Shown: piece after piece, positions 11,512 to 24,765 of the stretch
Layout of the letters: the number at the start of each line of letters is the position of its first letter
How positions within the stretch are numbered: the first letter of the stretch is position 1
Assembly: GCF_009870125.1 (NCBI RefSeq)
Contig: NC_046679.1
Location: 23,312,001-23,376,000, forward strand
Origin: Drosophila pseudoobscura
Lineage: Eukaryota > Arthropoda > Insecta > Diptera > Drosophilidae
Length of the DNA stretch: 64,000 bases
Direction of reading: 5' to 3'
Notes under the pieces: generated by a model
Database searches by the model: none
What the model was told of the DNA's origin: nothing
What the model saw: only the letters and a program-made list of their open reading frames with translations
Program-made: the position numbers and the translations under genes

Positions 11512-14500
11512 CTCATGGTAACTCCTTTTCACCACCTTGACAAGGAATGCACCTCGAAAAAAGTGGCCAGGCAGCATCCTCCTCAATCTGTAAGCAATTC
11601 GTGGCCCAAGGTGTAACAATCAAGCAAATCAGTATTTTCATGGAGCAATGGCAATTCAACCGCAAGCCATTACCATCTCCAGCTTAATTGGAGACTTTAC
11701 TGCCTTTAATTGACAACGACACAACGCTGACTCCCCACATAACACACACAGCACCTTTTGATTGACACCTTACAATCATATTTTCCTCGTCTTTATAGAT
11801 AATGGAAAAGTATTCATCAGTTGCTGGGGCGCGATTTGAAGACCAACATTACGATGTACAAAAGAATAATCATCCATCGGTGCGGGAGCGCACCCAAAAC
11901 CAAAACTAACACCAAAACCCATCTTGAATAGTAAGCAATCATATGTGGGCTGCGTTGTTTACGCTCAATATTAAATGATGTATTCTACGGTCGTACTCGC
12001 ACGGATTATCCCAAGACCAAACAGATTTGCGCCTCCAAAGCAAACCAATTAAACCAAACTCTGAACCAAATTTCGGTTGAATTCACATTGAAAATACTCG
12101 TATTGTCGATAGTGATGGCTTTATTGTTGAAGAGGCACTGGCTGCCGCGCAGCGCACTTGACTCGGTTGCTTCGGATGCCCTCCGGGGTACCTCAGGCCA
12201 TGTGGCTGCTCCTCCTGTTCCATTGCCAAGCGAAGGTTATGTGCGGAACAATAGACGTACGTACGTATATGCTACCATTTTGGCATTTCAGAACAACCCC
12301 CTGAAAGAAAATGTGGCATCAAGTGAATGGCTTGGCAGTCAGAGGCACGACAAGCGAATGACTGATGCTCTAATTGCTCTTGTCTTCAAACCCTTGCTTG
12401 AGGCCGGAGCTGAGCCCCGGCTGAACTGTCCACTGAACCATTTATAGCCTTCCATCGATAGGGTATTGGCTATGAGCTGTACAAATATATCGCTTGTTAA
12501 CAACAGCCGTCTGGCCGAGTTATTGTCTGGCGGACGGGACGGGACGGGCCAGTTCGTGTCTTGAGTCTTTCGTTTGACGCATCTTTGAGATCATTCTCTA
12601 ATAGATTGCCGCTATAACTGAAAGAGAAACACCAACAGAAACCGAAACTGAAATGGAAATGGAAATAGAAATAAATACAACAATTAACAAAGTGCGCCGT
12701 TTGTTTACTTTGATTTACTTAACGTTTTTTTTTGTATTTTTTCTTTTTTTTATTGTTTTAAGTTTCATTTTTTCATTGCATTGTTACTGTTGCTTGACCT
12801 TTAATAGTCGTGTTGTACATTGTGCCATGGGCGTCTTGGTAGGTCTGCCGCTACCCCACTCACACCGTACCGTACAGACAGTTGGATCTGGAGATGTTGG
12901 TTCAAAAGTGTAGCTGGAGCATCTCAGAAATGCCTGCACAATTGAACTTCAAATCTTTGCTTTCGGGGTGGCAGTGTGTAAGTGCAATAAATGCTGCCAA
13001 AGGTGATAATCTTGGCTTATTCATTGCTCTTCATGTTCGTCACTTAAGGTCAATGATATGACCGAGCGGGGCTGACCGCATGCCGGACGCGAACGTGATC
13101 ATCGCTCAACCGCTCTGACCTTGCATCATTGTTTGTTTGACAAATTTGTAGCAGGCCACAGAAGCGGACCAAACTTGCGACCGGATGCGGCTCGAAGTAT
13201 CATGGCAGAAGAGAAGCACAGACAGAGACTGGCCGAGATATCTGGCAGGGCACGCAGAGGTGTGTCCCTTTCCTCTTAGCACCTTCTGACGTCTGTGTGC
13301 CGTATGCGCAATATTTTCCATACATATTACTTGCTGTTATCAATTATGTGCGTGGGGTGTTTAGCCGGTCCACTTTCATTTTTCATGCACAGCACGACTT
13401 CCCTCAAGCGGTACAGAAACCTCTTAATAAACGTGTGAATCTTCCATTGGTTTCTGTGTGTTGTTTGCTTCTATTTGCTAAGCCGTAAAGCTCTTGGAAG
13501 CTCATGGAAATTGAATGTGGGGGGACCTTGCCTTGTTGAGATCTACAGCCAGAAGAAGAGTCGCCCGTCGGGTCGAGTGGCGACTCTGGCTATCAACATG
13601 AATTATGTGGAATTGCACCAATTTGGCAATTAAACATGTGTAGCGTGAGAGAACGACAGAGACGGCCAGTTAGCAGCGGGGGAAAGAGTGAAAGAGCTAG
13701 TGCTAGTGCCAGTGCTAGTAAGCATAAATGGCATCTACAAATGTTGCTGCTTATTTGCGGCTGAGCGACCTTCAGTGGAATCACAGCCAGGCCACAGATG
13801 ATGATGATGATGATGATGATGACACACCTATGTACACCAATATATATTGTACATACATATGTTTGCCTCTATGTGTTTGGATTGGATTGAATTTTGTGGG
13901 TCCCACACCTTCTTCTTGGTGTTCTTTTGCCATGACTAGTGAACCCCTTTGACATCGCGCTGCTAATTGCAGAAACGAGCAGAGCAGATCCCAAACAGAA
14001 ATAGAAACAGAAACAGAAACAGAATTCCAAATTCGTGATATGCAAGAATTAAAAGTCATGGTATGCCGTGACATCAAGACAAAAAGAACACCCAGAATTA
14101 ATAATATGATATGATGCTAATGGGTTTTTTATCGCGCCCCCCAAATTGTTCCGTAACAACATGCATTTACGAGTATTTTTACAGGAAGCTTCCGCTGTGT
14201 GGCTGACTACAAAGCTGTGTCCATAGCCTTCTCTTATCAGATCGCTACATACTCCCTTCACCAACCCGCCTGAGTCATCATCTCTGATTGCGAATCTTCA
14301 GCTTGGTCCGAGCCAATCTTCAAGTGTCGCTCGCCATTAAATTGACCTTAAAAACGGCTTTCCATTGGGATGGATGGTGTGTCAAATGGGTCTCCAGCTG
14401 GCTGCTACCACAGCTACCGATTAATGATGGTGGTTATGATGATGATGCTATCGCAAGTCATTGCTCACCCAATTTCAAAATATATTAACCCGCACACACA

Positions 14501-15036
14501 TGTATGTATGTACGACTACGGTACATCGATAAATTGAAGGAAAAAATCGTAGAGTAAATCCGCTCTAAGACAATTCCACGTCTTGGCATTCAGTGTGTGG
14601 CTCAAATTTCACTAATAGCCAAACCTTCATACCTCCCTCCCTCCCTCACCAACTCCCCCCCACGCGGCACCCCGCTTGCGGATCAATCGAACGATCGATC
14701 GATCGAATTTGATTTTCGGCTGCCGCCGCACTGAAGGTCGAGCTCCCCATCGATTCGTCTTCAGCGCAACTCAAAGATGAATTACATTTACATTTCGTTA
14801 TTGTAATTGCTTACGAATGTGACCAGCGATACCCAAAACACACGATGAATATTTGTACACATCATGATCGGGAAAGTGGGCTCTGCTGGAAAGGTCATTT
14901 TCGATTTGACATTGTCGGAATCAAATTCGGGGTTAGTCTGAACGGACTCGGGAACAGTTGTGTAGTCAAAAAATAAAACCAAAAAATAATATCGATTATT
15001 TGAAATCTCCCAAAAGTTTTAAATATATATTTTGCA
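11512..15036. other. intergenic DNA
   Basis: No supported gene. It contains a (GAT)8 run at 13797-13820, an ATCGATCG-rich patch at about 14691-14706, and a 119-codon ORF at 12088-12447 that is Leu/Arg-rich at its start and has no recognisable domain or splice support. The final 100 bp before 15037 are probably the leader of the next gene. Confidence 0.5.
13797..13820. repeat. (GAT)8 microsatellite
   Basis: Eight uninterrupted GAT units in intergenic DNA. Confidence 0.95.
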
Positions 15037-15805
15037 ATGAATCATTTTGAGGAGGGGACTAACCCCATGGATTACTGCGTTGAGGAACCGGAGTCTGGTG
15101 TTACCCAGGAGTCGGAAGACACAAGCGGCGAGGACTCGGAGCCACTCCGTGTGCGTGAGATGATTCAACTGTACAACTTTGCCACAGAACAGAACAAGGA
15201 GCTGAAGCACGTCAAGTCGATGTACTTGGCTTCTGGCAAGCCCCTGGCTCCCATCTTGGAGGACGGCGAGAGCTATTACAGCGTGACCGGCAGTCTGTCA
15301 GCGGATGAGCAAATCAAGGAGATGGAGATCGAGCCCAATAAAGAGTGAGTGTACCCCCAGTGTGTGACCGCACCTTCTATATCTTTGAAACCGACTTCGA
15401 CAGGAACGATGATGTTGGTGCAACAACCTTTTGTATGACCACCAAAGAGGATCGCACATTTTTGCGTCAGTGCCTCCAGTGCAACAAGGAAAAGAAAAAT
15501 TCAGTGCCCATTGGGTCCCTGGAGAAGAGCTACACCAGCAGCACTACCATTCGGCGCACAGAAAAGGGTTCGTATTCGTGACTTATACTCCTGGTTGAAG
15601 GTTGAAGGCTGAAGGATGCCCCAACGCAATATTTACAGGTATTCGCATTATCATTGACATCCTCTGCGAATCTGGTGACAATACCATCGACATGGTGGGA
15701 AGTCTCGTGCAGACAAAGATCCCATCAAGTCGCATTCTGACCGAATTCCAGAACGCCACACTAGGATTGGGCATCGAGATGAAGCCCAAGCCCAAACAGT
15801 ACTAA
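15037..15805 (+). CDS. uncharacterised three-exon protein, 212 aa
   Basis: Not recognised. Three exons join in frame: 15037-15344, 15404-15567 and 15639-15805. The first intron is 59 nt (GTGAGT...TTCGACAG); the second is 71 nt with a weaker GTTCGT donor and TTTACAG acceptor. The ORF on either side of the first intron is in different frames, and splicing restores a smooth reading (...EPNKENDDVGATTF...). The N-terminal 45 residues are acidic (EEPESGVTQESEDTSGEDSE). The middle has a Cys pair, LRQCLQC; the C-terminus is amphipathic (IRIIIDILCESGDNTIDMVG) and ends KPKPKQY. No signal peptide, membrane segment or known domain is visible, so it is probably a soluble intracellular protein. Clean codon structure supports a real gene. 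Confidence 0.7.
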
Positions 15806-17441
15806 ACTAGCCCAAGAAAACCCAACAAAATTCGATGTTACATACGCACAACCAATTTTTGTGTGTATGTGTGCTATTTTCTTTCTTTCGTTTTGACAGA
15901 AAATGCAAACAAAAAGCCACACACAAAAACGAAACATCGAATGACTCCACTTCCTCCAGAGTCCGTCACGAAAACTGAAAACTGTAAATGAAAATGAAAA
16001 TGGCAAAGAAAAACGCCTTGCGAATATGAAACCTAGAAACTCAATGAGGCAACACACGACAGGCGGCAAGGCAAGACGGACCTCAAGCCAGCCAAAGAAA
16101 ACTACAACAACAACAACAAATGCAACACCAACAACAACAGCCTTTGCATCTGCACCGCAGCAGCATCCCTCGCCGCTTTTTCGACTCACGACAAAAGGGC
16201 TCTCGAGAGTAAATAAACGGCATGAATTGAAAATGGAAAATGGAAATCTTCGCTTCGCTTACAAAACCTAACCAACCAACCAACCAGCAACCCAACCGCC
16301 AGAAATCTGACTGAATGATGCCGCCAAAAGAGCCAGCGAATGAACGAATCTTAGATGAGGAAAATGCTTTCGCAACTTGCCGCCCAATCTGGCTTAGATC
16401 TCCGCCACTGCCATCACTGCCGCTACTCTCGATTGCTCTATTTAGCCTGCTTCTGCTTCTGGCCCAGCATCAAGTTTCAGCCTCAAGTAACAGCGGCAAA
16501 CGTTCCAATAAATTAGACAAATAAACACCCATCAGTGGGTGAAGGGTTTCCCTAAACGATGGCATTGCAAATGCTAATAACGTGCAATGAAAACTGAAAA
16601 TGAAAATGAAAACTGAAACTGAGAAGCTGTTAACTGTTAACTGAAAATGAGAATGAAAATTAAGCTGCAATGTTAACGCTTTGCTGACTGAGACACGGAG
16701 GCTTGCCCACTCGGCCCCAAGCCGATGACGATCTAACTTCGTTAGCTGCCAGAGAAGATGCTGCACAGTGGATGGAAAGACGACTTTAATTGTTTGTTAT
16801 ATTTTAAATAGTTGGTTTATTTAGTTACTGGAATAGGTAAGTCCCTAAACGGGATCACTCCCAAGGCAGATTCTACTAATCAAATCTTCTTTAGAATCCA
16901 CAAAGAACATTTCTTGGAGGAAACCATCACAAAAATACGATTTTGACTTTCAACAGATCAAGAGTCGGAACAATTTCCACTTTAGCGATCTTCACCTGAC
17001 GTCCCCTGCAATTCAACTCAATTTGATCCAATTTTAGAGACAACAATTCCACTGAAAATTCCTCATAAAGTCAACTTTGGGGTCTGGGCAAATCTTTAAA
17101 TTGTTCCTAACCAAATCCAATCTAAACTAACTCAAAATTTGTAGCACATCTGAACTCAATTTAGCTTTTTTGGCCATAATCGAAAGCATTCTGAATATAT
17201 TTCTTCACAAATTAACAGAATTTTCTCTCTTGCGTGTAGGCGGCCTAGCCATGCCATGCCATGCCATGCCACTGTCGCCCACTGTACTCGGGTGACGAAG
17301 CTCTGCTTGGCGCTTCTTTTGTGTTGTATCTGCTGGCTCTGTCTCAGCCTCTGTCTCAGCCTCTGCCTCTGTCTCTGCCTCTGACTGTTGCGGGCGGCCT
17401 AATGTGAATTTTAAACCAAGTTGGGTGCACTCGGAGGTATC
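15806..17441. other. 3' flank of the 15-kb gene and intergenic DNA
   Basis: AATAAA at 16212-16217 may end the preceding transcript. A 69-codon ORF at 16315-16524 contains a signal-peptide-like stretch (LPLLSIALFSLLLLLAQHQV) followed by a short basic tail; it is unsupported otherwise. Repeats include GCCAT units at about 17253-17271 and pyrimidine-rich CTCTGTCTCAGC-type units at about 17335-17383. Confidence 0.45.
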
Positions 17442-17474
17442 AGTTCAAAGCGCGACTTCGTGCGACTCGGTTGT
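17440..17474 (+). promoter_or_regulatory. Inr + DPE core promoter
   Basis: TCAGTT at 17440-17445 matches the fly initiator with A+1 at 17442. GGTTGT at 17469-17474 is at +28 to +33 and fits the DPE consensus RGWYVT exactly. No TATA box is seen. It would drive a non-coding first exon ending at a good donor (GCGAAG|GTGAGC, 17921/17922), spliced to an acceptor before 19913 (CTTTTCAG), 60 nt upstream of the chitin-binding-protein ATG. Confidence 0.55.
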
Positions 17475-17921
17475 GTCGTTCCGCCAAAATCCCGCCATCC
17501 CCGAGATACAGAGATACTGAGATACTGAAAAGCATCTGCAGACGCGCGATATTTTGAAGTTGTGTCTGGGCAGGACTGTGTGTGAACTTGTGTGTGTTGA
17601 TGGCATGCCAGAAGCGGAATATATTGTATAATTTATGCGAACCGATTTGGTTCCAGTGTGTGAGTGCTCTTGACTTTGTTTGGAGCACTGGAAGCGAGCT
17701 GCAACTGCAGCTAGATGCACCACTCGGCACTCCAATCGGCTGCTGTCTCTGACATTTGATCTTTGCAAAGATCACATCGTTTCGTACCTCGCACCGCCTC
17801 GAATCTCGCATTGCATTGCATCGGATGTGTGACCATATGGAATATACTTTAGCCACCTACCACCACCTACAGCGGCAATTAGTTTGTTCAGTTTAAGACT
17901 GCAACGGCGACACGGGCGAAG

Positions 17922-19912
17922 GTGAGCCATAAGCTGTGGATCAGCATTGATGCATCTTAATAACTTCCTCTGTGATCCCGCAATCCATGGGGGTTCTGAG
18001 AGGGCGCCGAAGACAGTCAGATAGATGCTTTGGAAAACAATTAGAAAAATGCCAGCGATGTCTGAGCCAATGCTTTTTGGCCTGGCCCTGCTGTAATCAA
18101 CCTGTAATGCCAGCTAATTGGCATAATTGTTATAGTAGATGTTGTTTCTCTTCTGCTATTATTCGCTGGGAGTCTCTGAACATCTTTGAGTTAGATTCGC
18201 AATGCTCTTTCAGTGGAAATTACTGGCAAAAATGTCAAATAGGCTTCGCCTTGCTGGCCACAAGCACAAGGCAGCCAAAAATAACCCAGCAACCAGAAAA
18301 AAACAAAAATAAAACTTAAACCAGCATCACGAGCTCCAGAGGCAGAAAGCAGTAAATATTTCCCGCTGTCGTTGTCAAAAAGGTCAAGACAAGGAAAATC
18401 CACCAAAACTAGATGCCAGTCCAATAATGTTCAAGAGGCTCTGTGCTGAGGCCTGTTGCTTCTGCCTGCCACTGCTGCCCCTGCGGCGTCTGCTGTTGCC
18501 GCTGTTGTTGTTGCCACACGCACTTGACTGAAATGGCGGCTGGCCTGGCCGCAACTTGCCCCAAATGTTGTGGTTAGCATTGAGATAGATGATCTCGTTA
18601 GCCAATAATATGGCTGAGATTGCATGTGATTGTTGAACTTTTGGCTAGAGCTTCAATCTTTGGATATTAATATAAACTGGGGTACTTTGGATAAATCTAC
18701 ACAATAATCCTTGAGAGGGCTTCTTTCAAAAACAAAGCCAGTAGTCGGTACAGAGGTTACACTACTACCCTGAGAGGCCTTTGAGATCCCAGAATGGTAG
18801 TATCGTACATTACCTCACGGCGTCTATTTTTGCACCGAATCCTTTCCTTGAGCTCCTGTCGAAACCGTTCTGAAGATTTGTCTATTTGAACTGACATGTT
18901 TACGATCGCATAATTCAAGTTCAACCACTCAAACCGACAGTCATCTGCCATCATCTACAAGATTATCTCGAAGCAAGATTTGACAGATTTTTCTCTGATG
19001 CAGTCATACAGAGTTAGGCAGAGTTAAGAGCGTTAGCCAGCATCAGGAATATGTGTATGAGTATTGAGGAGAATGTTAGCAGAAAGACGTACTTGCTGGA
19101 TGTACTATTGGATTAGTTTGGTAGCCCAAATTGGGTATCCGACATGATTAAGCAGTCATGTTGTAGTTGTAGACGCTACATATCTCTCGTAATACCCACC
19201 ACAAACGGACGTGCTTGACCCCATCTGGATACACAAAGTATATAGTTTACAGCATCCGACGGACAGCTCAATTTGGGCTTATTTGGCTAGAATAAATAGC
19301 CATAAATAAGCCATTTACAATTCGGATGGGATGCTTTGTTGGCCACTGCGCCTGACAGTTTCATTGCTGTGTGGTGTGTGCGGCTCTGGTGGTGGAGAGT
19401 ATCATCTACGGGTGTGGAGATGTGTGGAGTGGAGTGGCAAGGTTGTAAAATTGAATTGTAGGTGGAGGTCGAGACGTGGCGCAGGCCCAGAGGAGATGGA
19501 AGACTCCACCACAGTACTTACTGCGAATTCTACAGATATAACAACAGTTAAAGTTAATGTTTGATAAATTACAATTCATTACAAAACATCAAATCGACAA
19601 TAAACAATATGAAAACGATGAAAATTGGTTTCCCCCGCACAACAAAACAACAAAACAACTTAACAGCATTAGGTATTTTCAATTGGAAAGAGAGATATTT
19701 TTTGGGAAAGTTACGACTAAAGTAAACAGAGTTTCTGTTACGCAAAGATTGGCAACAAAAGACTCATGTATGGCATTATTATAGGATGGATGGTCGGAAG
19801 GGAATGATGCGAGGCATTGTATAAGGCAATTAGCGCTTGCTTAGGGCCCTCCTGCACTTTCCCATCACTGGCACAATGTCTATTCAATAACTGCTTTATT
19901 AATGCCTTTTCA
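17922..19912 (+). other. probable 5' UTR intron of the chitin-binding gene
   Basis: Bounded by GTGAGC at 17922 and CTTTTCAG ending at 19912. No coding exon or known element is seen inside. The intron is inferred from the promoter and splice sites, not proven. Confidence 0.4.
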
Positions 19913-19972
19913 GTTGTAAGCCCTCCTCAAGCATATCACCCAACCGGAGCTCCGGAGAGAACGATCATCGAA

Positions 19973-22900
19973 ATGTTCACGCAAGCGATCCCAAAGTATT
20001 CGCGGCTCTTGGCCCTGGCTTTGTTCTGCGCGACGCTATTTTTGGGCAGTGAGGTAAGTTTTGACATCTACCCTTAGCCTCGGGGGACTCGGTGGACTCA
20101 GGGCGCTACGCCCGATCGAGAGGGAATGTGAGAGATATGCCAGAGATAGCGATGGCGATAGCTTTGCCGATTGTGCACGTGAGACGAGCATTGAAATGCA
20201 AATTACGGAATTGTATAAATATTTAAATACTTCATATATATTTGCTGGCTGGAAAGGTGCTTATTAGCGCCTCGCCAGAGATTGCAGTAATTAATTGCTG
20301 AAACACTGTAAACACTGGTATGCTATGCCCGATGCTAATGAAGCTCGGACTAAGCATCTAAGTGAGCATTTAGGAGGGTACGAAATGTATTATAATAGTT
20401 ACTGAAATTGAATACAATCACTTCCACTTGCACCCCACAACCATAAATCCATCTCGGGCCCCAAGATAACGGGTTATCATAATTCGAAACGTGACCCCGG
20501 CGCAGTGGTTCAGGGGCGTGACCAAAATGGGGATGCTATCGGAACATGTTTCCTGGGGTCACCCCTACAGAAGACAATGGAGGAGTTTTTCCAATACACA
20601 TGCAAGTAGATTTGCACAGAGAAAGTCTCGCATTTTCAAGTCCCTTTTAGGAGAACTTTCCCTGCTAACTTGCTGAAAAACTGAACTCAAACAAACACAA
20701 ACCAAACTTCATCTTGGGTTCGCCCCTGGGCGGCTGACTCCATCGCCATCTTGATCGTCTTAGCCATCTAGCATTGCTTCCCAAGACACTCTTTGAGCAA
20801 CGGCGGAAAGTGTTGTAATTCTGCGCTCTTTACGCTTTGTTTCGTTTTTAATTTATTCTCGTGTGTGTCTCCGTGAGTGCATCCACTATTCACACACACA
20901 AAACTCACCCACTTCCACTTGGGCTCCCTGGCAAAGGTCTCCTCCGAGTATATTAAAAACAAAAGACTCGGATGACCAAGTGACCTTTTTTACCCTCCCC
21001 ACCGAAACTCTGACACTTTTGCAGAAATGGAACAACCAACAACAGCGAGAAAAGTGTGTTGATTGTTTTCGCTATTTGCATACAAGAAATTAAAACCAAA
21101 CTCGCGATGCGGATGGAATGGGTCTGAGCCGAACCCAAGCCGAACTGAACTGAAGTGTCTGGGCTTTGGGCTGTTTTGCCACGGACGAGTGGTTAACTAG
21201 GCGCAGAATGTGTGTCTTTGCTGTGGCCCATAAATATGCCTGCAAATGAAATTGAAGACCGTTTCAAATTATGGCAAATTACCCAAATAAGAAACACAAG
21301 CACAGCACACACCACACGCCACACAATAAACTTCGCGAAATTGAAAACTTTAGTTGGGCCTTGGATTGCACAATCTACAAAACCGAATCAAGCTCTTCTT
21401 CCTTAAGTGCTTTTCCATCTTATTTGGTTTGATTGCCATCCAGGCTGCCTTTTTGCAGTTCCAGTAATTTGATTATCACCGTGTCGTAGATACGACCTTA
21501 TAAGGTGAAGTGAAGCTCAAGCCAAGACAAATTCAGCTTCAACTTTACAAGCTTCTAGTCGGATGCAATCACATGACCTTATGGGGTGAAGAAAAGAAGA
21601 AAAAGAAGCATTAAGCGAGTCTAATTGAGTTCAAATTAAGCTGCAAATAAATACCTTTCTAGGAGAATTGAATGGGTGGATGGGATGGCCAATCATTTAT
21701 AATTGAGAAAACCCTAAGCTACCTCTTACTTTTCGACATTTTGACCAGGCTTACATAAGCATTCCCTTAAGGTGTCAAAGGTGTCAAAGATTTCATAGAT
21801 TGCATCGAATGGAATGCTGGGAAAATGTATGTACTCTTATGGGTGTTTTTCATTTTTCACGGACCCTTGCGGAAGCTTCTTCTCACATCAGATGTTCGCA
21901 CGTACTCCCAGACAGATCCGCTGGCAGATTTCGATAAGTCATTGGGCTATAATTTGCGACTACCGACGTGAAATTTTTTCTATATAATTAAACAAAACAT
22001 AAAGAAACATTCACAACATCAACAGCTAGGCAAGTGCAGCAGCAAAAAGTAAAAAACCTAAAAATAAAGTTGACATTTCACACAGCGGCAGCAGGTCGTC
22101 TGTTGCAAGCAGCCGTGGCACCATGTGCCAACTTATGACATCACTTCAATTCATCACTTCTGGGCCCGGGCCATGGCAACCTAAGAGCAAAACTTACATG
22201 CATGCAGCACATAACGTACAACGTACATTTTGCAGCCTGCAGCTTGCAGCCGGCAGTCACACATGACGGGGCACGAGTACGCGCAGATGATATCGATCTC
22301 TCGCCATCATTTGTTTTTGGCCAGTCTAATAGTTTGGGGCCTGAGAAAGGCCCCCGTCAGGGCTTCCAGCCAATTATGCTTGCCAGCCCTTATCTTAAGT
22401 GAGACCCCTGGGGAGTATTCACAGCGGTTCCTTTTATTGTGATGCCTATTTCGCAAAACCTATACTTACAGATATTACCTACATATGTATGTTGAAGAAA
22501 CAGGGCCGAAGTGGTTGGAATATTATCTGTCTGTCTATATAGTATCTATCTGTTAAACTGATGACCCATTTGGTTTTCTCCGTGTAGGCCCAAAATGCCT
22601 TTCAGACAACAAGTCCTGCCTCGCATCTCATGGAGAAGACTTCGTTTTCGTGCACAGGAAGACCAGCTGGCTACTACGCGGACGTGGAGACGGGCTGTCA
22701 AGTGTACCATATGTGCGATGGCCTGGGCCGTCAGTTCAGCTACACGTGCCCCAACACGACGCTCTTCCAGCAGCGCATGCTCATCTGCGATCACTGGTAC
22801 ATGGTCAACTGCTCCAAGGCGGAGAGCAACTATGCCGCCAATCTGCTAATTGGTTGGTGCTTTTACGATCTCCCTCCAAATGCCACAGGATAATCCCATT

Positions 22901-24606
22901 GAATACTTTGCATAGGTCAGCGCGACAAGCCCTTTGTGAACGATGAGGAAAATAGTCTGAGAACCCCAAGACCCGACCTCCTGGATCGTCCCTATGCTCC
23001 TGACTATTCGGGCGAGTCCTTTAGAAGTCAATACAAGGTGAGTTCATGCAGTCTCGAAGAAGGACATCTAAATAATTCGAATATATCGCCTTGACAGCAA
23101 CTAACTCCCAACCAGAATCAAATACGTGACGAGTCCTTCAAGGGTGCCAATGTCGGATCTGCAAAATATGATCCACAAATTTCGACGCAGACCCGTTGGC
23201 GCATTCCTCCGCCCAGTCGTACCATCCAGCCGCCGGCCTACGAGCCGCAGATCGAGCTGCCAAGCAGCACAGCGAAGCCAAGGATCACCACGACCACCAG
23301 TCGAGCGACCACCAGTCGAGCCACCACCAGTCGAGCTACCACCAGGACGACAACAACGACTACAACTCGGAGACCTATCACTGTGAGCGTGTCCTCCAAA
23401 CGAACAGAGGCACTGCACACCCGCAGGCCGACAGCCCTGGCAGTGGATCATGACATGGACGATCTGGGAACCAGTCACAGCACGCGGTACAATACCTCGG
23501 CGGACTTTAATTCGGTGGAGGGACCGCTCCGGGCCACAAAGAACACCAGCACGAAGCTGGTCAAGTTCGTAAAGCCGCCATCGAAGATCTACGAGCCGCC
23601 GTTCCTGTATCCCATTTACAACCAGGATGAAGAGACAAGACAACCAGCTCCAGCTGCCATCGGACCGGTGACCCTTCGCACCTCCACAGCAGCCCCATTC
23701 AGTCCGAGTGTCAGCCGGATACACATCAGCGAAACCAGCACCACTGCGCGTCCTCAAAGCCGGCCCACAACCTTGGCGGGCTTGCCCTTCTCCTTTGCCT
23801 CGCCACCCACGACGACGAGCACGGCAGCAGTTCCTCCACGGAACGAGAACCGAACTCCGGCCCCGGCACAGAGTTTCCGCCTGGTCACAACCACATCCGT
23901 GCCCAACATAGCACCGCCAGCACAGCAGAAGCTGCAGCTACCGTTCAATGATCTGTTACCACCATTTGTGGACTTTGTTCCCCATGACATAGCCACCACT
24001 CAGGGACCGCCCATCTATTACGAGTGGAAAGTGCCCTCCAATGGCTTGGAACCCCCCAAGCTTGATCCTCCAATCGGCGTAGATGGACGTGAGTACCCCG
24101 AGACCACTGGCGACTATGGGGTTGTCCAGGGTAGGGGTAACGCGGACATATTTAATACCAGGCTGAACGACATAGCCAGCCATCAGCAGAAACCGGCAGA
24201 TCGTGTTCAGGTCCAGGTGCCGGTACAGCAATCGAGCACCAGCAGACGCTTACCCACCTCCAGGTCCATCAAAACCACGGAGAAGTATGATCAGGCACAG
24301 CGTCGCTCGGATGTGGTGGGAAGTTCCACGGATATAACAACGCTACGAAAGCAGCTGCTCATTCCGGAGTACGCCTTTCCCCTGGAAGCGATCGGGCGGA
24401 CGGGCTATGGTCCTGGGGCCGGTATCGGAGCCAGTTCCAGCTCCAGTACCGGAGATGTGTACAATTCCTTTCAGTTAAAGATACCCGAGCATCGTAGCGG
24501 ATTGGGCAGCAGTTCCAGCAAATGGTTCGGCGAAAATCCCAAGTGTCCGGAGTGCCATCCATCGTTCGTCCTGCCGGGCACCTGCGAGCCATGTCTGAGG
24601 AGATAG
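19973..24606 (+). CDS. secreted CPAP1-type chitin-binding protein, 658 aa
   Basis: Extracellular cuticle-associated protein predicted to bind chitin. Exons: 19973-20053, 22588-22852, 22916-23037, 23098-24606, phases consistent. Exon 1 encodes almost exactly a signal peptide (LLALALFCATLFLGSE). One type-2 chitin-binding (CBM14/peritrophin-A) domain spans residues 49-102, with six cysteines at 49, 64, 70, 81, 94 and 102 and the aromatic positions GYY, VYHMC and DHWYMVNC. A long Pro/Thr/Ser-rich region follows, with TTSRA repeats at about 23290-23345 likely to be O-glycosylated. It ends in two CxxC pairs (CPEC, CEPC). A single domain plus long tail is the CPAP1 layout. CG14880 or CG14607 are candidate D. 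melanogaster orthologues, but I cannot choose. The 63-nt second intron uses a weak GTTGGT donor. Confidence 0.85.
20054..22587 (+). other. intron 1 of the CPAP1-type gene
   Basis: 2.5-kb intron with a GTAAGT donor and a GTGTAG acceptor, separating the signal-peptide exon from the chitin-binding exon. No nested gene seen; the ORFs inside are short and unsupported. Confidence 0.7.
23287..23350 (+). repeat. ACCACCAGTCGAGC-type minisatellite in the CPAP1 gene
   Basis: Three near-identical 15-nt units encode TTSRA repeats that pass into a Thr run. It is the mucin-like linker of the chitin-binding protein. Confidence 0.85.
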
Positions 24607-24759
24607 TCCAGCTCTACATAGGTTCCAATTTATCTATAAACTGCATTCCATTATCCGCATCTGCATCTGCCCCTAGGTCCTAGTATTAGCCCTTGCTGCC
24701 CCAGAGCCAGAGAGAAGCATCTTTCACGCATTTAAATGTTAAAGTTATTGTATATCAGC

Positions 24760-24765
24760 AATAAA
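24760..24765 (+). terminator. poly(A) signal AATAAA of the CPAP1 gene
   Basis: Canonical hexamer about 155 nt after the stop codon at 24604-24606. Confidence 0.6.

Noticed and set aside
12088-12447. 119-codon ORF as a gene
   Set aside because: No domain, no promoter or poly(A) context, and a composition consistent with chance.
15345-15403. Frameshift or pseudogene in the 15-kb gene
   Set aside because: A 59-nt intron with GTGAGT and TTCGACAG restores the frame, so no frameshift is needed.
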